From Planctomycetota bacterium (GTDB lineage Bacteria; Planctomycetota; Phycisphaerae; WQYP01), in NCBI GenBank assembly GCA_021809365.1, contig JAKBAC010000095.1:1-13290 (forward strand): a DNA stretch of 13,290 nucleotides, written 5' to 3'. The notes under the pieces are model-generated. The model had not been told where the DNA came from, did no database searches, and worked only from the letters and a program-made list of their open reading frames with translations. Numbering within the stretch: position 1 is the stretch's first letter; every line of letters starts with the position of its first letter. The translations under genes and the position numbers were made by a program. Below, one piece after another: positions 1 to 7,391 of this stretch.

Positions 1-13
1 CGTTTTGAGATAG

Positions 14-2872
14 TTTCTTAGCGGCGGCACAATAACCGACAATGGTACTATCCAAAACGGCACACTCATCGACACGCTGAATTCCAGCGGCAACCCATGC
101 CTGCGATTCGACGACGGTATCTTGGAGAATGTGACGCTCGGTGCCGATTTAAGTGTTATGGAAAGCGGGACTGGTGGGTCAGGTACATACCTGACCATCG
201 CCAACACAGCTGCCAATCACACAGGTCTGAATGCCAATGGGTATGCTGTAACCCTCATGAGTTCAACGCTCCGTTTCGCCGATGCTTCCGATCCTGGCAC
301 GGGCCAACCCATCGGGCAGGAGTACACTGGAACGATTAATTTTACAGGCACTTCAGGGATTGCCGCTGGCGCGTCACTTGAACTTACAGGGCAGGTCAAC
401 GTGCTTACCGGCGCGTCGGGGCAGATTTCGGGCCAGAATCTGACCAATTCCGGAACGATTTCTATTAACGCGGATGCCGCCCTTTACAGTCTGGCAATCG
501 ATCCCACCATGTTTACGAATACAGGAACGATTGAGGTTGCCCAAGGTAACGGAACTGTCGGCGGCGCGCTGATGATCGGGCAATCCTGGTCGAGTCCATC
601 AACCAGCGGCAATTGGACGAACGGAGCAACCGGCGTGATCGAAAGCGTAGCCGGGACGAGTAACGCTGGAACACGAATCACTCTCGGTGGTACATGGAGC
701 AATTTGGGAGTTATTACCTTTCATAAGAATGACAGTATCGTTTTGGCAGGAAACTTTCATCCGGCGGATATTGGGATGGCCTCCTCGGGATCAAACGGGC
801 AGTTGACGCCCAACGGCGCATGGATTGATATCACCGGCACCATCGACAACTCCAACAACACCCTGGCATTCAACACGAACAACGCCGCGTGGAACCTGAA
901 AGGCGGCACAATCGAGAACGGTATCCTTGCGGTTGGGCTGGGCACCGGAGGGGTTCCCTACCTCAACATAAATGGTGGTACTCTGCAAAACGTGACTCTG
1001 GGCAGCGATCTGACCTCCGCTGGATTCTATATTGCCAATACGGTCGGCAACAGCCTGGGGCTGGATCCCCAAGGGTATGCGGTGAATCTCAGCGGCTCGA
1101 ATGTCAGCTTGAATTTTACCGACGCACTTAATTCGGCCACAGGCCAATACGTCGGACAGGTCTATTCCGGGGTAATTAATGTCAATAATGCCTGGGGTGC
1201 CACGATGAACGTCGGCCAATCACTGCAATTTAACGGTACCCTGAACATGGTTGGACTTAGCGGGATGACCCTAACGGGGCAGAATTTCTCCAATACCGGG
1301 ACGCTCAACATCGGCACGGGAGCACAGACTTCCAACCTCGACCTTTATGCGTCCGTGGTCGCGAACTCCGGTTCGATCAATGTCGGATCAAGCCTCGGCG
1401 GGGGCGCGCTCACCATTGACGGCGACTTTACCAATACCGGTAGGATCAGTGTTTATCAAAGCAACGCCACCGCAGGCTGGGGGCAGTTAACACTGAGCGG
1501 AAACTGGACAAACGGCCCTACGGGTATAATTGAGAGCGTTCCCGGTTCCGCAAAATACGACCCCGTTTTCAATTTTATCGGTACATGGAGTAATAGCGGC
1601 TCGATGAGCTTCCATTCAGGTGACACGGTCATTCTGGGAGGAACGTTTTCCCCCAGTGACGTCGGCTTGGGCACGGGGAGTTCTCAAGGAACCTTTTCAC
1701 CTGGCGGAGCCACCGTTATTGTTACCGGTACCATTGAGGGAGGCGGAACCGCCTTGAACTTTAACAACAGTACGGGCTATTGGACTCTTGCCACAAATAC
1801 CTATGCAGCCGCGATGAAAACGGCTTTCTCCAGCTTCAGCGCGGCAGCGTTGGACAGCTCCCCCGCATTTAACAATGGCACGATTGTGGGCAGTACGCTC
1901 TCAGATGCGCTAGATCCCAGCGGCAATCCCTACCTCATCATCCAAAACGGCACGTTGCAGAATGTAACGCTGGGCAGCAACCTCTACATCGGTGGAAGCA
2001 CGGCTTCTGGAATGCTGACACTGGCGAATACCACGTCCAATCCCGACGGGGTTGATCCACAGGGCCACACGATCACAATGGGTACCAACAGCGGGCTTTA
2101 TTTTTCCGACGCTATTAATACAACAACCGGACAACCTATCGGACAGACTTATAACGGTGTAATCAGCCTTCGTGGCGCAGCGGCGGCCATCTACTCAACC
2201 GCTACCGGTTCATCGCTGACTATCGGAGGCCAAGGCGCGATCAACGCAATGGCCACCACAGGTGCGAACAGTATCCAAGTATACAATCTTACCAACGATG
2301 GACAGATCAACGCGGGCGCACCAAATGTCTCCGGTAATACCCTTACGATCCGCGCGAGCACCATCAGCGGTCCGGGAACAATTCATGCGTACAGCGGCAA
2401 TACGGTAAATATTCAGTTTGACCCGCTGAGCACCTGGACCGAATCTGGTACCTTGGTTGCCGACAGTGGCGCAAGCATCAACATAAGTAATCAGAATGGA
2501 TCGTCTGTAAACGTGGAGTTTGCCTCCGGCAGCGTGCTGGATGTCCAGTTTGGCGGCAATGGAGCATCCGGATCAGTCCATATTGCCGGTGGCGTGACAA
2601 TCGACTCAGGCGCAATACTTGATATCTCTCTGCTCCCCGGCGCGACTTTTTCCGGTCCCTATGATTTTCTAAACTATACCGGCTCGGCTCCCACGGGCAC
2701 ATTTACTCTTGGTGCGCCCGGATATAAGGTGGACTACTCCAGTACGCCCGGCGAGATTTTGCTCGAAAGCGTTCCCGAACCAGTTGTTTGGCTCACAATC
2801 GTGGCTGGTGGAATCGCGTCAGTGTTGTGCCGCAGACGGCACCCACTGCGAGCACGGGATATGATCGCGTAA
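14..2872 (+). CDS. PEP-CTERM-anchored repetitive surface protein (5' incomplete, possibly broken)
   Basis: The open frame starts right after a TAG at 11-13 and ends in TAA at 2870-2872. The first usable start codon of the conventional kind is a TTG at 122 (916 aa), but codons 14-121 clearly belong to the protein: they read GGTI.NGTL...SGNP...ENVTLG, matching two later copies at 902 and 1871. The protein is low-complexity, rich in Gly, Asn, Thr and Ser, with no enzyme motif. Large units repeat (starts near 26, 902 and 1871), each carrying a TLQNVTLGS-type block, then a TGQ.IGQ.Y.G.I block; the first two also carry GNWTNG.TG.IESV. This suggests a beta-helix passenger like those of autotransporter-type proteins. 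The last ~37 residues are a PEP-CTERM signal: VPEP, a hydrophobic segment (VVWLTIVAGGIASVL) and an Arg-rich tail (CRRRHPLRAR). Established knowledge: such proteins are sorted and processed by an exosortase and end up at the surface or in the extracellular matrix. The signal peptide and N-terminus lie outside the window or are lost. Confidence 0.8.
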   Translation, partial: FLSGGTITDNGTIQNGTLIDTLNSSGNPCLRFDDGILENVTLGADLSVMESGTGGSGTYLTIANTAANHTGLNANGYAVTLMSSTLRFADASDPGTGQPIGQEYTGTINFTGTSGIAAGASLELTGQVNVLTGASGQISGQNLTNSGTISINADAALYSLAIDPTMFTNTGTIEVAQGNGTVGGALMIGQSWSSPSTSGNWTNGATGVIESVAGTSNAGTRITLGGTWSNLGVITFHKNDSIVLAGNFHPADIGMASSGSNGQLTPNGAWIDITGTIDNSNNTLAFNTNNAAWNLKGGTIENGILAVGLGTGGVPYLNINGGTLQNVTLGSDLTSAGFYIANTVGNSLGLDPQGYAVNLSGSNVSLNFTDALNSATGQYVGQVYSGVINVNNAWGATMNVGQSLQFNGTLNMVGLSGMTLTGQNFSNTGTLNIGTGAQTSNLDLYASVVANSGSINVGSSLGGGALTIDGDFTNTGRISVYQSNATAGWGQLTLSGNWTNGPTGIIESVPGSAKYDPVFNFIGTWSNSGSMSFHSGDTVILGGTFSPSDVGLGTGSSQGTFSPGGATVIVTGTIEGGGTALNFNNSTGYWTLATNTYAAAMKTAFSSFSAAALDSSPAFNNGTIVGSTLSDALDPSGNPYLIIQNGTLQNVTLGSNLYIGGSTASGMLTLANTTSNPDGVDPQGHTITMGTNSGLYFSDAINTTTGQPIGQTYNGVISLRGAAAAIYSTATGSSLTIGGQGAINAMATTGANSIQVYNLTNDGQINAGAPNVSGNTLTIRASTISGPGTIHAYSGNTVNIQFDPLSTWTESGTLVADSGASINISNQNGSSVNVEFASGSVLDVQFGGNGASGSVHIAGGVTIDSGAILDISLLPGATFSGPYDFLNYTGSAPTGTFTLGAPGYKVDYSSTPGEILLESVPEPVVWLTIVAGGIASVLCRRRHPLRARDMIA

Positions 2873-2959
2873 CCGGTGGGCGGATATATCCACGGTTTAT
2901 GGTTTCGAGTCGGTTGTGCCAAACTGAAATTTTATCTTCATTGAAAGACTGGAACCATC

Positions 2960-2963
2960 GGGA
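2960..2963 (+). promoter_or_regulatory. Possible ribosome binding site (GGGA) for the YjbQ gene
   Basis: GGGA lies 3 nt before the ATG at 2967 but 9 nt before the second in-frame ATG at 2973. If this weak site is used, the protein begins at the second Met (MKSYRKEL) and is two residues shorter. PVC bacteria often do without such sites, so this is a hint only. Confidence 0.3.
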
Positions 2964-2966
2964 ATA

Positions 2967-3392
2967 ATGACCATGAAAAGTTACCGTAAAGAATTATGGT
3001 TTCATGTGCCCGCGCGTCGCGCATTTATTAACATTACGTCCCAGGTGCAGCTGGCCCTGCGGGAAAGCGGCATAGCCGAAGGCCTGCTGCTGGTGAACGC
3101 GATGCACATCAGCGCCAGCGTTTTTATCAATGATGACGAGCAGGGTTTAATGCGCGATTGGGAAACCTGGCTGGAACAACTGGCACCGGAAAAGCCATAC
3201 GATAGGTATCGGCACAATGATTCCGGGGAGGACAATGCGGACGCTCATCTTAAGCGTACCATCATGGGACGCGAAGTGACGGTTGCGGTAACCGGGAATA
3301 AGCTGGATTTTGGACCATGGGAGCAAATTTTCTACGGTGAATTTGATGGCAAGCGGCGTAAGCGCGTGTTAATCAAAATCATCGGAGAGTGA
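2967..3392 (+). CDS. yjbQ: YjbQ/UPF0047 family protein (secondary thiamine-phosphate synthase type)
   Basis: A 141-aa protein of the full length usual for the family. Family signatures seen: an N-terminal strand-rich part with [20 protein letters not shown] (residues 23-42), the conserved His/Asp/Asn cluster [13 protein letters not shown] (83-95), and a C-terminal block [19 protein letters not shown] followed by FYGEFDG and RVLIKIIGE. Family knowledge: YjbQ proteins are small trimeric beta-barrel proteins with a conserved metal/ligand site; E. coli YjbQ has low thiamine-phosphate synthase activity in vivo, and the true physiological role remains unclear. The cytoplasm is the likely location. 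The gene stands alone: 94 bp downstream of the PEP-CTERM gene and convergent with the DUF4870 remnant. The start is either ATG 2967 or ATG 2973; the latter has the better spacing to a GGGA. Confidence 0.92.
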   Translation: MTMKSYRKELWFHVPARRAFINITSQVQLALRESGIAEGLLLVNAMHISASVFINDDEQGLMRDWETWLEQLAPEKPYDRYRHNDSGEDNADAHLKRTIMGREVTVAVTGNKLDFGPWEQIFYGEFDGKRRKRVLIKIIGE

Positions 3393-3489
3393 TCTTTCCC
3401 AAGAATTTAATGGTACGAACGACTACAGAGAACACATCCACTGGGCAATCGCTCTCAATTACTGGTCGGCAGTTGCACCCGTTATCCAG

Positions 3490-3777
3490 TCAGCCCATCA
3501 GCCGGATGGTAACTGGATTGTGATATATCTCACCTTGGATAGCTTTGATTGACGCAATGACGCTGGCGATAAACATAAGAATAATTAAGGTGAATAATAA
3601 AACTATCCCGAGTACGAAGAAGCAAAAAATAATCGCAAGAACCATATAGAAAAAAAATGTGCTGTGAAAATTCAGCGATTCGCGAAAGTCGTTTATCAAT
3701 TTGCGTAAAATAAAGGGTGAAGGTTTTATCCGTGCATGAGGCCATTCAGAACTGTCGCGAATAGCCCATACATGTAA
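3490..3777 (-). pseudogene. 5'-truncated DUF4870-type small membrane protein remnant
   Basis: The frame runs from a TAA at 3778-3780 to the TGA at 3490-3492 (95 codons). Only a TTG at 3697-3699 can serve as a start, giving 69 aa. The readable part has FRESLNFH, a long hydrophobic stretch of about 40 residues (FFFYMVLAIIFCFF ... LMFIASVIASI), then KAIQGEIYHNPVTIRLMG. This matches the C-terminal half of DUF4870/Tic20-like small membrane proteins, which typically show REALNFQ, two hydrophobic segments and an IKAxxGExYRYPLTIR ending. The first membrane segment and the N-terminus expected in that family (about 110 aa) are absent upstream; that sequence (LHVWAIRDSSEWPHAR...) is not hydrophobic. The stretch is much more AT-rich than its neighbours. 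It is probably a decayed copy; a short functional protein from the TTG is possible but less likely. Confidence 0.5.
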
Positions 3778-3806
3778 TTATGCCACGACGGAGTAGATTC
3801 GCAACG

Positions 3807-4232
3807 TCAATGAATTCGCCGATTGTTCCATTCTCTACGCCGCTGGGCACAGCGGCAGTTTCCGATGCCCGCGTGTTTTGGGGACTTGGGGTTTCTCGGT
3901 TGCAGGGCTTTGAGGATCGCGGCGATTGGCTCGGCGATGGTATGCACAACATCACCCAAGCCGCGAGGGCGGCCACTGTAATGGGGGCAGACGCGGCATG
4001 TGCCAAGGCTGGGCTTTCCGCCGTAATGTCCCTTGGCGCAGCAACCACCGCCGATAATGCCGCAGTCACGCCAGAACTTGCAGGCGAAGCCATCATGGCC
4101 GATTGTTCCGGGCACGGTAAAACACCACCGTTGGGAAAGGATTCTCAATCCCACCTGAATCAACCCGATGGCGCGGCGGTCGCATTGACGGGAGATGCGC
4201 CGAAAAATTTCCGTTGTCGCTTTTGGCATCAT
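3807..4232 (-). CDS. Cys-rich hypothetical protein (141 aa), last gene of leftward cluster
   Basis: The start is ATG 4230-4232 (a second ATG follows at once), 19 bp after the TAA of the preceding gene and 5 nt behind an AGGA. The frame is open further upstream, but that part lies over the 182-aa gene and is discarded. The protein has ten cysteines: C17, C37, C51, C57, C64, C65, C79, C82, C126 and C128. They include CC, a CxxC at 79-82 and a CxC at 126-128. Between them lies a helical stretch GLGDVVHTIAEPIAAILKAL (91-110), and the C-terminus is strongly basic (CAQRRREWNNRRIH). The CxxC and CxC pairs suggest a small metal-binding unit (inference). I do not recognise the family; the GLGD...C.C..RR..WN ending resembles small proteins seen in phage-like clusters of planctomycetes, which is memory and not verified. 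It is likely co-transcribed with the three genes before it. Confidence 0.6.
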   Translation of the reverse strand: MMPKATTEIFRRISRQCDRRAIGLIQVGLRILSQRWCFTVPGTIGHDGFACKFWRDCGIIGGGCCAKGHYGGKPSLGTCRVCPHYSGRPRGLGDVVHTIAEPIAAILKALQPRNPKSPKHAGIGNCRCAQRRREWNNRRIH

Positions 4233-4237
4233 TCCAT

Positions 4238-4241
4238 TCCT
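4238..4241 (-). promoter_or_regulatory. Ribosome binding site (AGGA) deciding the start of the 141-aa gene
   Basis: Read on the minus strand, AGGA lies 5 nt before the ATG at 4230-4232 and 8 nt before the following ATG. It supports starting the gene here and not in the longer upstream frame that overlaps the preceding gene. Confidence 0.45.
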
Positions 4242-4251
4242 GTATAAACAG

Positions 4252-4800
4252 TTATCCGATTTCAACCGTGGAGCGCGTATCGCAGCCGCCGGTGCGGGTG
4301 TATGTGCCGCTGAAACCAGGCCCCGTCGCTTTGCTGCCCTGCCAGACAATTTCACCGGTGCCCGGCGCGTTCTGGCAGACAATCTGCATGAAGAACGTGC
4401 CGCCGGAATACCAAACACTTGAAATTCCCGGCGGAGGAAACTCCCACATGCGTTTTCCATGAAAGCTGCAATCAAAACACGGGCTGCCGTCAAAGCATGC
4501 GCGATTGGAATAAGAACACTGCTCCGGGTAAAAATAATCAAACACGCCATCCCACACGCAATCGCCCGGTTCGGCGGCGGTGGCGTCGGCACAGGGGCTG
4601 AAATAGGTGTCCGTGTAACCCAGAATCGCCAGGCTTGATGGCGAGCCGGTGCACGGATTGCCGTAGCCGGAAGACCCACAGCAGCACGGTTGCGCAGCGG
4701 CCTGCAGCGATTGGCTGCCGGCGGTTCCAGGCGTTCCCTCGCCCGCTTTCGCCAGAACAATCTGGCCCGCGGAGTTGAGTTGTAAAAGATTGCCGGACAT
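4252..4800 (-). CDS. Cys-rich hypothetical protein (182 aa) with collagen-like N-terminal stretch
   Basis: The frame is open from 4863, but the start chosen is ATG 4798-4800 (MSGNLLQLN): it has a GGGA 7 nt upstream, and the extra 21 residues look unrelated. The N-terminus reads MSGNLLQLNSAGQIVLAKAG, followed by a Gly/Pro stretch (GEGTPGTAGSQ, residues 21-30). A compact aromatic and Cys-rich body follows with 12 cysteines, including CCC at 39-41, SPCFDC, and many Trp, Tyr and Phe residues (DCVWDGVFDYFYPEQC). There is no signal peptide or membrane segment. The Gly-rich linker followed by a disulfide- or metal-stabilised domain recalls tail-fibre or adhesin tips, but no family is recognised and this is inference. 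It ends in TAA 19 bp before the 141-aa gene and begins 90 bp after the 242-aa gene. Confidence 0.65.
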   Translation of the reverse strand: MSGNLLQLNSAGQIVLAKAGEGTPGTAGSQSLQAAAQPCCCGSSGYGNPCTGSPSSLAILGYTDTYFSPCADATAAEPGDCVWDGVFDYFYPEQCSYSNRACFDGSPCFDCSFHGKRMWEFPPPGISSVWYSGGTFFMQIVCQNAPGTGEIVWQGSKATGPGFSGTYTRTGGCDTRSTVEIG

Positions 4801-4807
4801 GATCATA

Positions 4808-4811
4808 TCCC
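4808..4811 (-). promoter_or_regulatory. Ribosome binding site (GGGA) deciding the start of the 182-aa gene
   Basis: GGGA on the minus strand lies 7 nt before the ATG at 4798-4800 but only 1 nt before the in-frame ATG at 4804-4806. It therefore favours the MSGNLLQLN start over the upstream candidates. Confidence 0.45.
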
Positions 4812-4890
4812 GTGTTTTAGAATCCAGGATTCGGTATTCAACCACGCACACGCTATGTGACAACTCAATACGTCAAAACTAAAAAACGCA

Positions 4891-5619
4891 TCACGTACAC
4901 GCGGTGGTGTTTGGAACTTCACCGGCGTCCCACAGCCGCAGTGTGCCGCCGGCATCAACAAACGCCGAACCAAACGCGGGAGAAGCTGTTTGCACCAGCA
5001 TGGATCCATTGGGGCGCGGGCGCGCCAGGGGGATGGTTGTGCCGCAGGAAGTCAGGCCGTCGATAGTATTCACGGTGTACGTCCATGTCGCCGGCGCGGT
5101 TTGCGTACCATCCGCGCCACCATCGTTGCTGATGCGCACGGGAAAAAATACAGGCCCGGCGGAGTCAATGAGAACGATCAAACGGGGCGGCGTTTCCGCG
5201 GTCAGGCCGACCTTGATGCCCAGATGAAATGTGCCGATCAACAGCCGATGGCCCGCACCGGAATTGGATTCCGCAATATTGAGTATCAGGGCGTTTTTAT
5301 TCCCGGAATCGCGCAAGCCTTCGGGCATGGCGAGATTGGCGGATGCTGAAGCGGTGGAATTGCCGGAAAATAAATGACCCGCATATTTTCCGCCGCCGGT
5401 TTCGACCGCGGTGACATTCACGAGCACAATGGGATAGTTGCGGTTGGTGCTGTGCGGGGCAATGGCCGCGCCCGCGGTGTGAATGCGATGCGCGGTCAGT
5501 GCGTCACCGGCGGCCGGCGAAGAATCGGTATTGACCTGATCGACAATGCGGTTGATCTGCTCGGCGATGGTTTGCCAGGGTTCGCTTTGGCTGGACCAAT
5601 GGGGTAATGCTGGTTGCAT
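4891..5619 (-). CDS. Hypothetical protein (242 aa), leftward cluster
   Basis: ATG 5617-5619 lies 15 bp after the TAA of the 263-aa gene and the TGA is at 4891-4893, so the two are almost certainly co-transcribed. There is no strong ribosome binding site (a GAG 9 nt upstream at best). The N-terminus is helical (SQSEPWQTIAEQINRIVDQVN, about residues 10-30) and could form a coiled coil or oligomerisation helix. The rest is strand-rich, with alternating hydrophobic blocks (YPIVLVNVTAV, ALILNIAES, HRLLIGTFHLGIKVGL, PRLIVLIDSAGPVFFPVRIS). The C-terminal part (PATWTYTVNTIDG, GGTLRLWDAGEVPN) looks like beta-sandwich or phage structural-type sequence. It has no signal peptide, transmembrane segment or catalytic motif. 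Function is unknown; a phage-tail-like or particle component is a guess from overall character. Confidence 0.7.
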   Translation of the reverse strand: MQPALPHWSSQSEPWQTIAEQINRIVDQVNTDSSPAAGDALTAHRIHTAGAAIAPHSTNRNYPIVLVNVTAVETGGGKYAGHLFSGNSTASASANLAMPEGLRDSGNKNALILNIAESNSGAGHRLLIGTFHLGIKVGLTAETPPRLIVLIDSAGPVFFPVRISNDGGADGTQTAPATWTYTVNTIDGLTSCGTTIPLARPRPNGSMLVQTASPAFGSAFVDAGGTLRLWDAGEVPNTTACT

Positions 5620-5634
5620 GGGCGCGGCTCAATT

Positions 5635-6426
5635 TTAGTTAATCAGCGGAAATGCGGTGTTAAAATCAGTTTGGCTGAAGACAATAAACCGGCCCCAGCC
5701 GTTGCCGCTGGTGGCGGAGCCATCGGTGACAATCGTCCCGGCAATATCCGGCGGAATGGAACCATCAACATTTTTGAATACCGCGTACTGATCCCAGGTT
5801 TCAGGGTTATAGGCGAAACTGTAGGTATTGCGGTACCACACACCATCACGCGTGCTGCCGGTAATGGGCAGGCAAAGCCATGTGCGCGGCGGATAGCCTC
5901 GCCACGCGGCGCTATTGACCAGACCGGCGTAGGAAAGCGTGAGCGTTTCGGGATCGGCGGTTTGGAGGAAGTGAAAGCTGATGGTGGCGTTGAGAATAAG
6001 GCGATGGAGGTCGGCGACTTCCGTTTGGGCGGTTCCACCGGAGGGCGTGTAGGTGACGGTGGCGAGATTATTATTGGCGTCATAATGGCGGAGTACCTGA
6101 CTTAGGCCGGCGTTGAAACTTTTGAGGTAATTGCTGGGATAGGCGTCCCACTGGTATTCGCACAGCACGTCAAAACAGTCATATCCCTGGCATCGCGTTT
6201 TGATGTTGCGGACCACAGCATTGGGCTGGTCGGGATGTTGCGCGCCGATGGCGGGGATGACAAAACCGGTGATGGCATCGGTGGCGGTGACGGCCATGAG
6301 CGGGCGTTGCGTGGGGGAATATTGGGCCAGCCCGGTGACCTGAAATTTTCGGATGATGTGATAACCGGTGGCAGACCATTCAAGCGGTTCGGATAAGAGC
6401 AGGTCTTCTTTGATGCTGACAGCCAT
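5635..6426 (-). CDS. Hypothetical protein (263 aa), first gene of leftward cluster
   Basis: The frame is open back to 6582, but the first 52 codons lie in repeat-like DNA and read as Cys/Arg/Leu-rich nonsense. ATG 6424-6426 (MAVSIKEDLLLSEPLEW) is the sensible start, though no clear ribosome binding site precedes it. The protein is mixed alpha/beta and aromatic-rich, with many Trp and Tyr (CEYQWDAYPSNYLKSF, VWYRNTYSFAYNPETWDQY). A central stretch (VADLHRLILNATISFHFL) is likely a strand or helix pair. The end (GWGRFIVFSQTDFNTAFPLIN) is hydrophobic. There are no membrane segments or known catalytic motifs. It sits at the head of four genes with gaps of 15, 90 and 19 bp, so it probably opens an operon. 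The family is not recognised; structural or phage-derived is a weak inference. Confidence 0.7.
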   Translation of the reverse strand: MAVSIKEDLLLSEPLEWSATGYHIIRKFQVTGLAQYSPTQRPLMAVTATDAITGFVIPAIGAQHPDQPNAVVRNIKTRCQGYDCFDVLCEYQWDAYPSNYLKSFNAGLSQVLRHYDANNNLATVTYTPSGGTAQTEVADLHRLILNATISFHFLQTADPETLTLSYAGLVNSAAWRGYPPRTWLCLPITGSTRDGVWYRNTYSFAYNPETWDQYAVFKNVDGSIPPDIAGTIVTDGSATSGNGWGRFIVFSQTDFNTAFPLIN

Positions 6427-6595
6427 GGAAAGGCTATAGCATGTAAAGTTGGCGATAATGCCGGTGCGCCGCAAGGGAACGGGCAAGGACACACAATGAA
6501 ATAATGAGTAGAACAAGGCGCTGCGCTTCAACGAGCAACGAACAACGGGGACACACAACCGCAAAGCAGCGGAAGAACGCAAAGATGGGACGATA

Positions 6596-6628
6596 CGACG
6601 ACGGAATTTACCACGAGGTAGCGGAGGT
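6596..6628 (+). repeat. Dispersed repeat, copy 1 (CGACGGAATTTACCACGAGG type)
   Basis: This 33-bp segment recurs almost exactly at 6868-6900 and in diverged form at 7432-7461 (ACGACGGAATTAACCACGAG). Its core CCACGAGGTA...GGAGGT also appears in reverse complement inside the tandem array at 7024-7391. Confidence 0.6.
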
Positions 6629-6703
6629 GAGCGGAGGGGGCGAGGACAAAACGACGATTAGCCACAGAGGTCACAGAGGCCACAGAGACGGACGAAAGGC
6701 GAC

Positions 6704-6873
6704 GACGATATTCACCACAAAGACACGACGACACAAAGGCGCGACGAAACAGCGTTACAACGACGCTGGCTACGTTTAGCGGGCGAGGCGGCCTCGCCGC
6801 GCTTTAGGGATTGACGACCGGGCGACGATGCGACGATATTCACCACAAAGACACGACGACACAGGCGCGACGA
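6704..6873 (+). repeat. Pair of ~42-bp direct repeats (TTCACCACAAAGACACGACG type)
   Basis: The sequence at 6704-6746 recurs at 6832-6873 with a 2-nt deletion and only minor changes, 128 bp apart. Each copy reads CGATATTCACCACAAAGAC followed by ACGACGACAC. It belongs to the degenerate, purine-rich intergenic repeats seen widely in PVC genomes. Confidence 0.6.
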
Positions 6874-6961
6874 CGGAATTAACCACGAGGTAGCGGAGGT
6901 TTTTGTTGCGTGGACGGTAGAACCGCTCGATTCCATCAGTCAATTCTTATAGCTCCAAATT

Positions 6962-7009
6962 GCTAGTGCCCTGTTCCACCCATAATTACGGGTGGAACAG
7001 GGCACTAGC
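6962..7009. repeat. Perfect 20-bp inverted repeat with 8-nt loop
   Basis: The arms 6962-6981 (GCTAGTGCCCTGTTCCACCC) and 6990-7009 are exact reverse complements around the loop ATAATTAC. No T-run follows on either strand, so it does not look like a normal intrinsic terminator. It lies exactly where the flanking repeats switch orientation. A REP/MITE-like unit or a strong RNA/DNA cruciform is more plausible. Confidence 0.85.
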
Positions 7010-7023
7010 GCACCATAACCTCC

Positions 7024-7391
7024 GTTTACCTCTGTTTCCTCGTGGTTCACAAAAACTCTTTGCGTCCTTTGTTTCTTGGCGGTTAACCCCTCGTCTCTTC
7101 GTGTTAGTGTCTTAGCGGTGAATTTCTCGTCACCCTCCATTTACCTCCCTTACCTCGTGGTTCACAAAAACTCTTTGCGTTCTTTGTTTCTTGGCGGTTA
7201 ACCCCTCGTCTCTTCGTGTTAGTGTCTTAGTGGTGAATTTCTCGTCACCCTCCGTTTACCTCTGTTTCCTCGTGGTTCCCAAAAAACTCTCTTTGCGTCC
7301 TTTGTTTCTTGGCGGTTAACCCCTCGTCTCTTCGTCTTAGTGGTGAATTTCCCGTCACCCTCCGTTTACCTCCCTTACCTCGTGGTTCACA
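7024..7391. repeat. Tandem array, about 3.2 copies of a ~115-bp unit
   Basis: Copies start at 7024, 7139 and 7254 (each GTTTACC or ATTTACC), with a partial fourth at 7364-7391; the periods are 115, 115 and 110 bp. Each full copy contains CCTCGTGGTTC, CTTTGCGT, TTTGTTTCTTGGCGGTTAAC, CCCCTCGTCTCTTCGT, GGTGAATTTC and CGTCACCCTCC. Copy 3 lost a GTTAGTGT-type segment. Any reading frame across it is an artefact of the repeat. Confidence 0.85.

Noticed and set aside
3484..3518. Stem-loop between convergent genes as a bidirectional terminator
   Set aside because: ATCCAGT/ACTGGAT plus an inner CCATC/GATGG can pair, but there is a large internal loop and no T-run on either side.
3780..4247. Plus-strand open frame (155 codons)
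   Set aside because: It is the reverse shadow of the 141-aa Cys-rich gene; it has no recognisable motif and no ribosome binding site.
4233..4760. N-terminal extension of the 141-aa gene in the same minus-strand frame
   Set aside because: The extension is Arg/Ala/Pro-rich, overlaps the 182-aa gene in another frame, and a ribosome binding site supports the ATG at 4230-4232.
6427..6582. 52-codon N-terminal extension of the 263-aa gene
   Set aside because: The extension reads through repeat-like intergenic DNA and gives a Cys/Arg/Leu-rich sequence unlike the rest of the protein.
6782..6798. GC-rich hairpin GGCGAGG/CCTCGCC as a terminator
   Set aside because: The stem is only 7 bp with a 3-nt loop, no T-tract follows, and no gene ends just before it on either strand; it fits the repetitive background.
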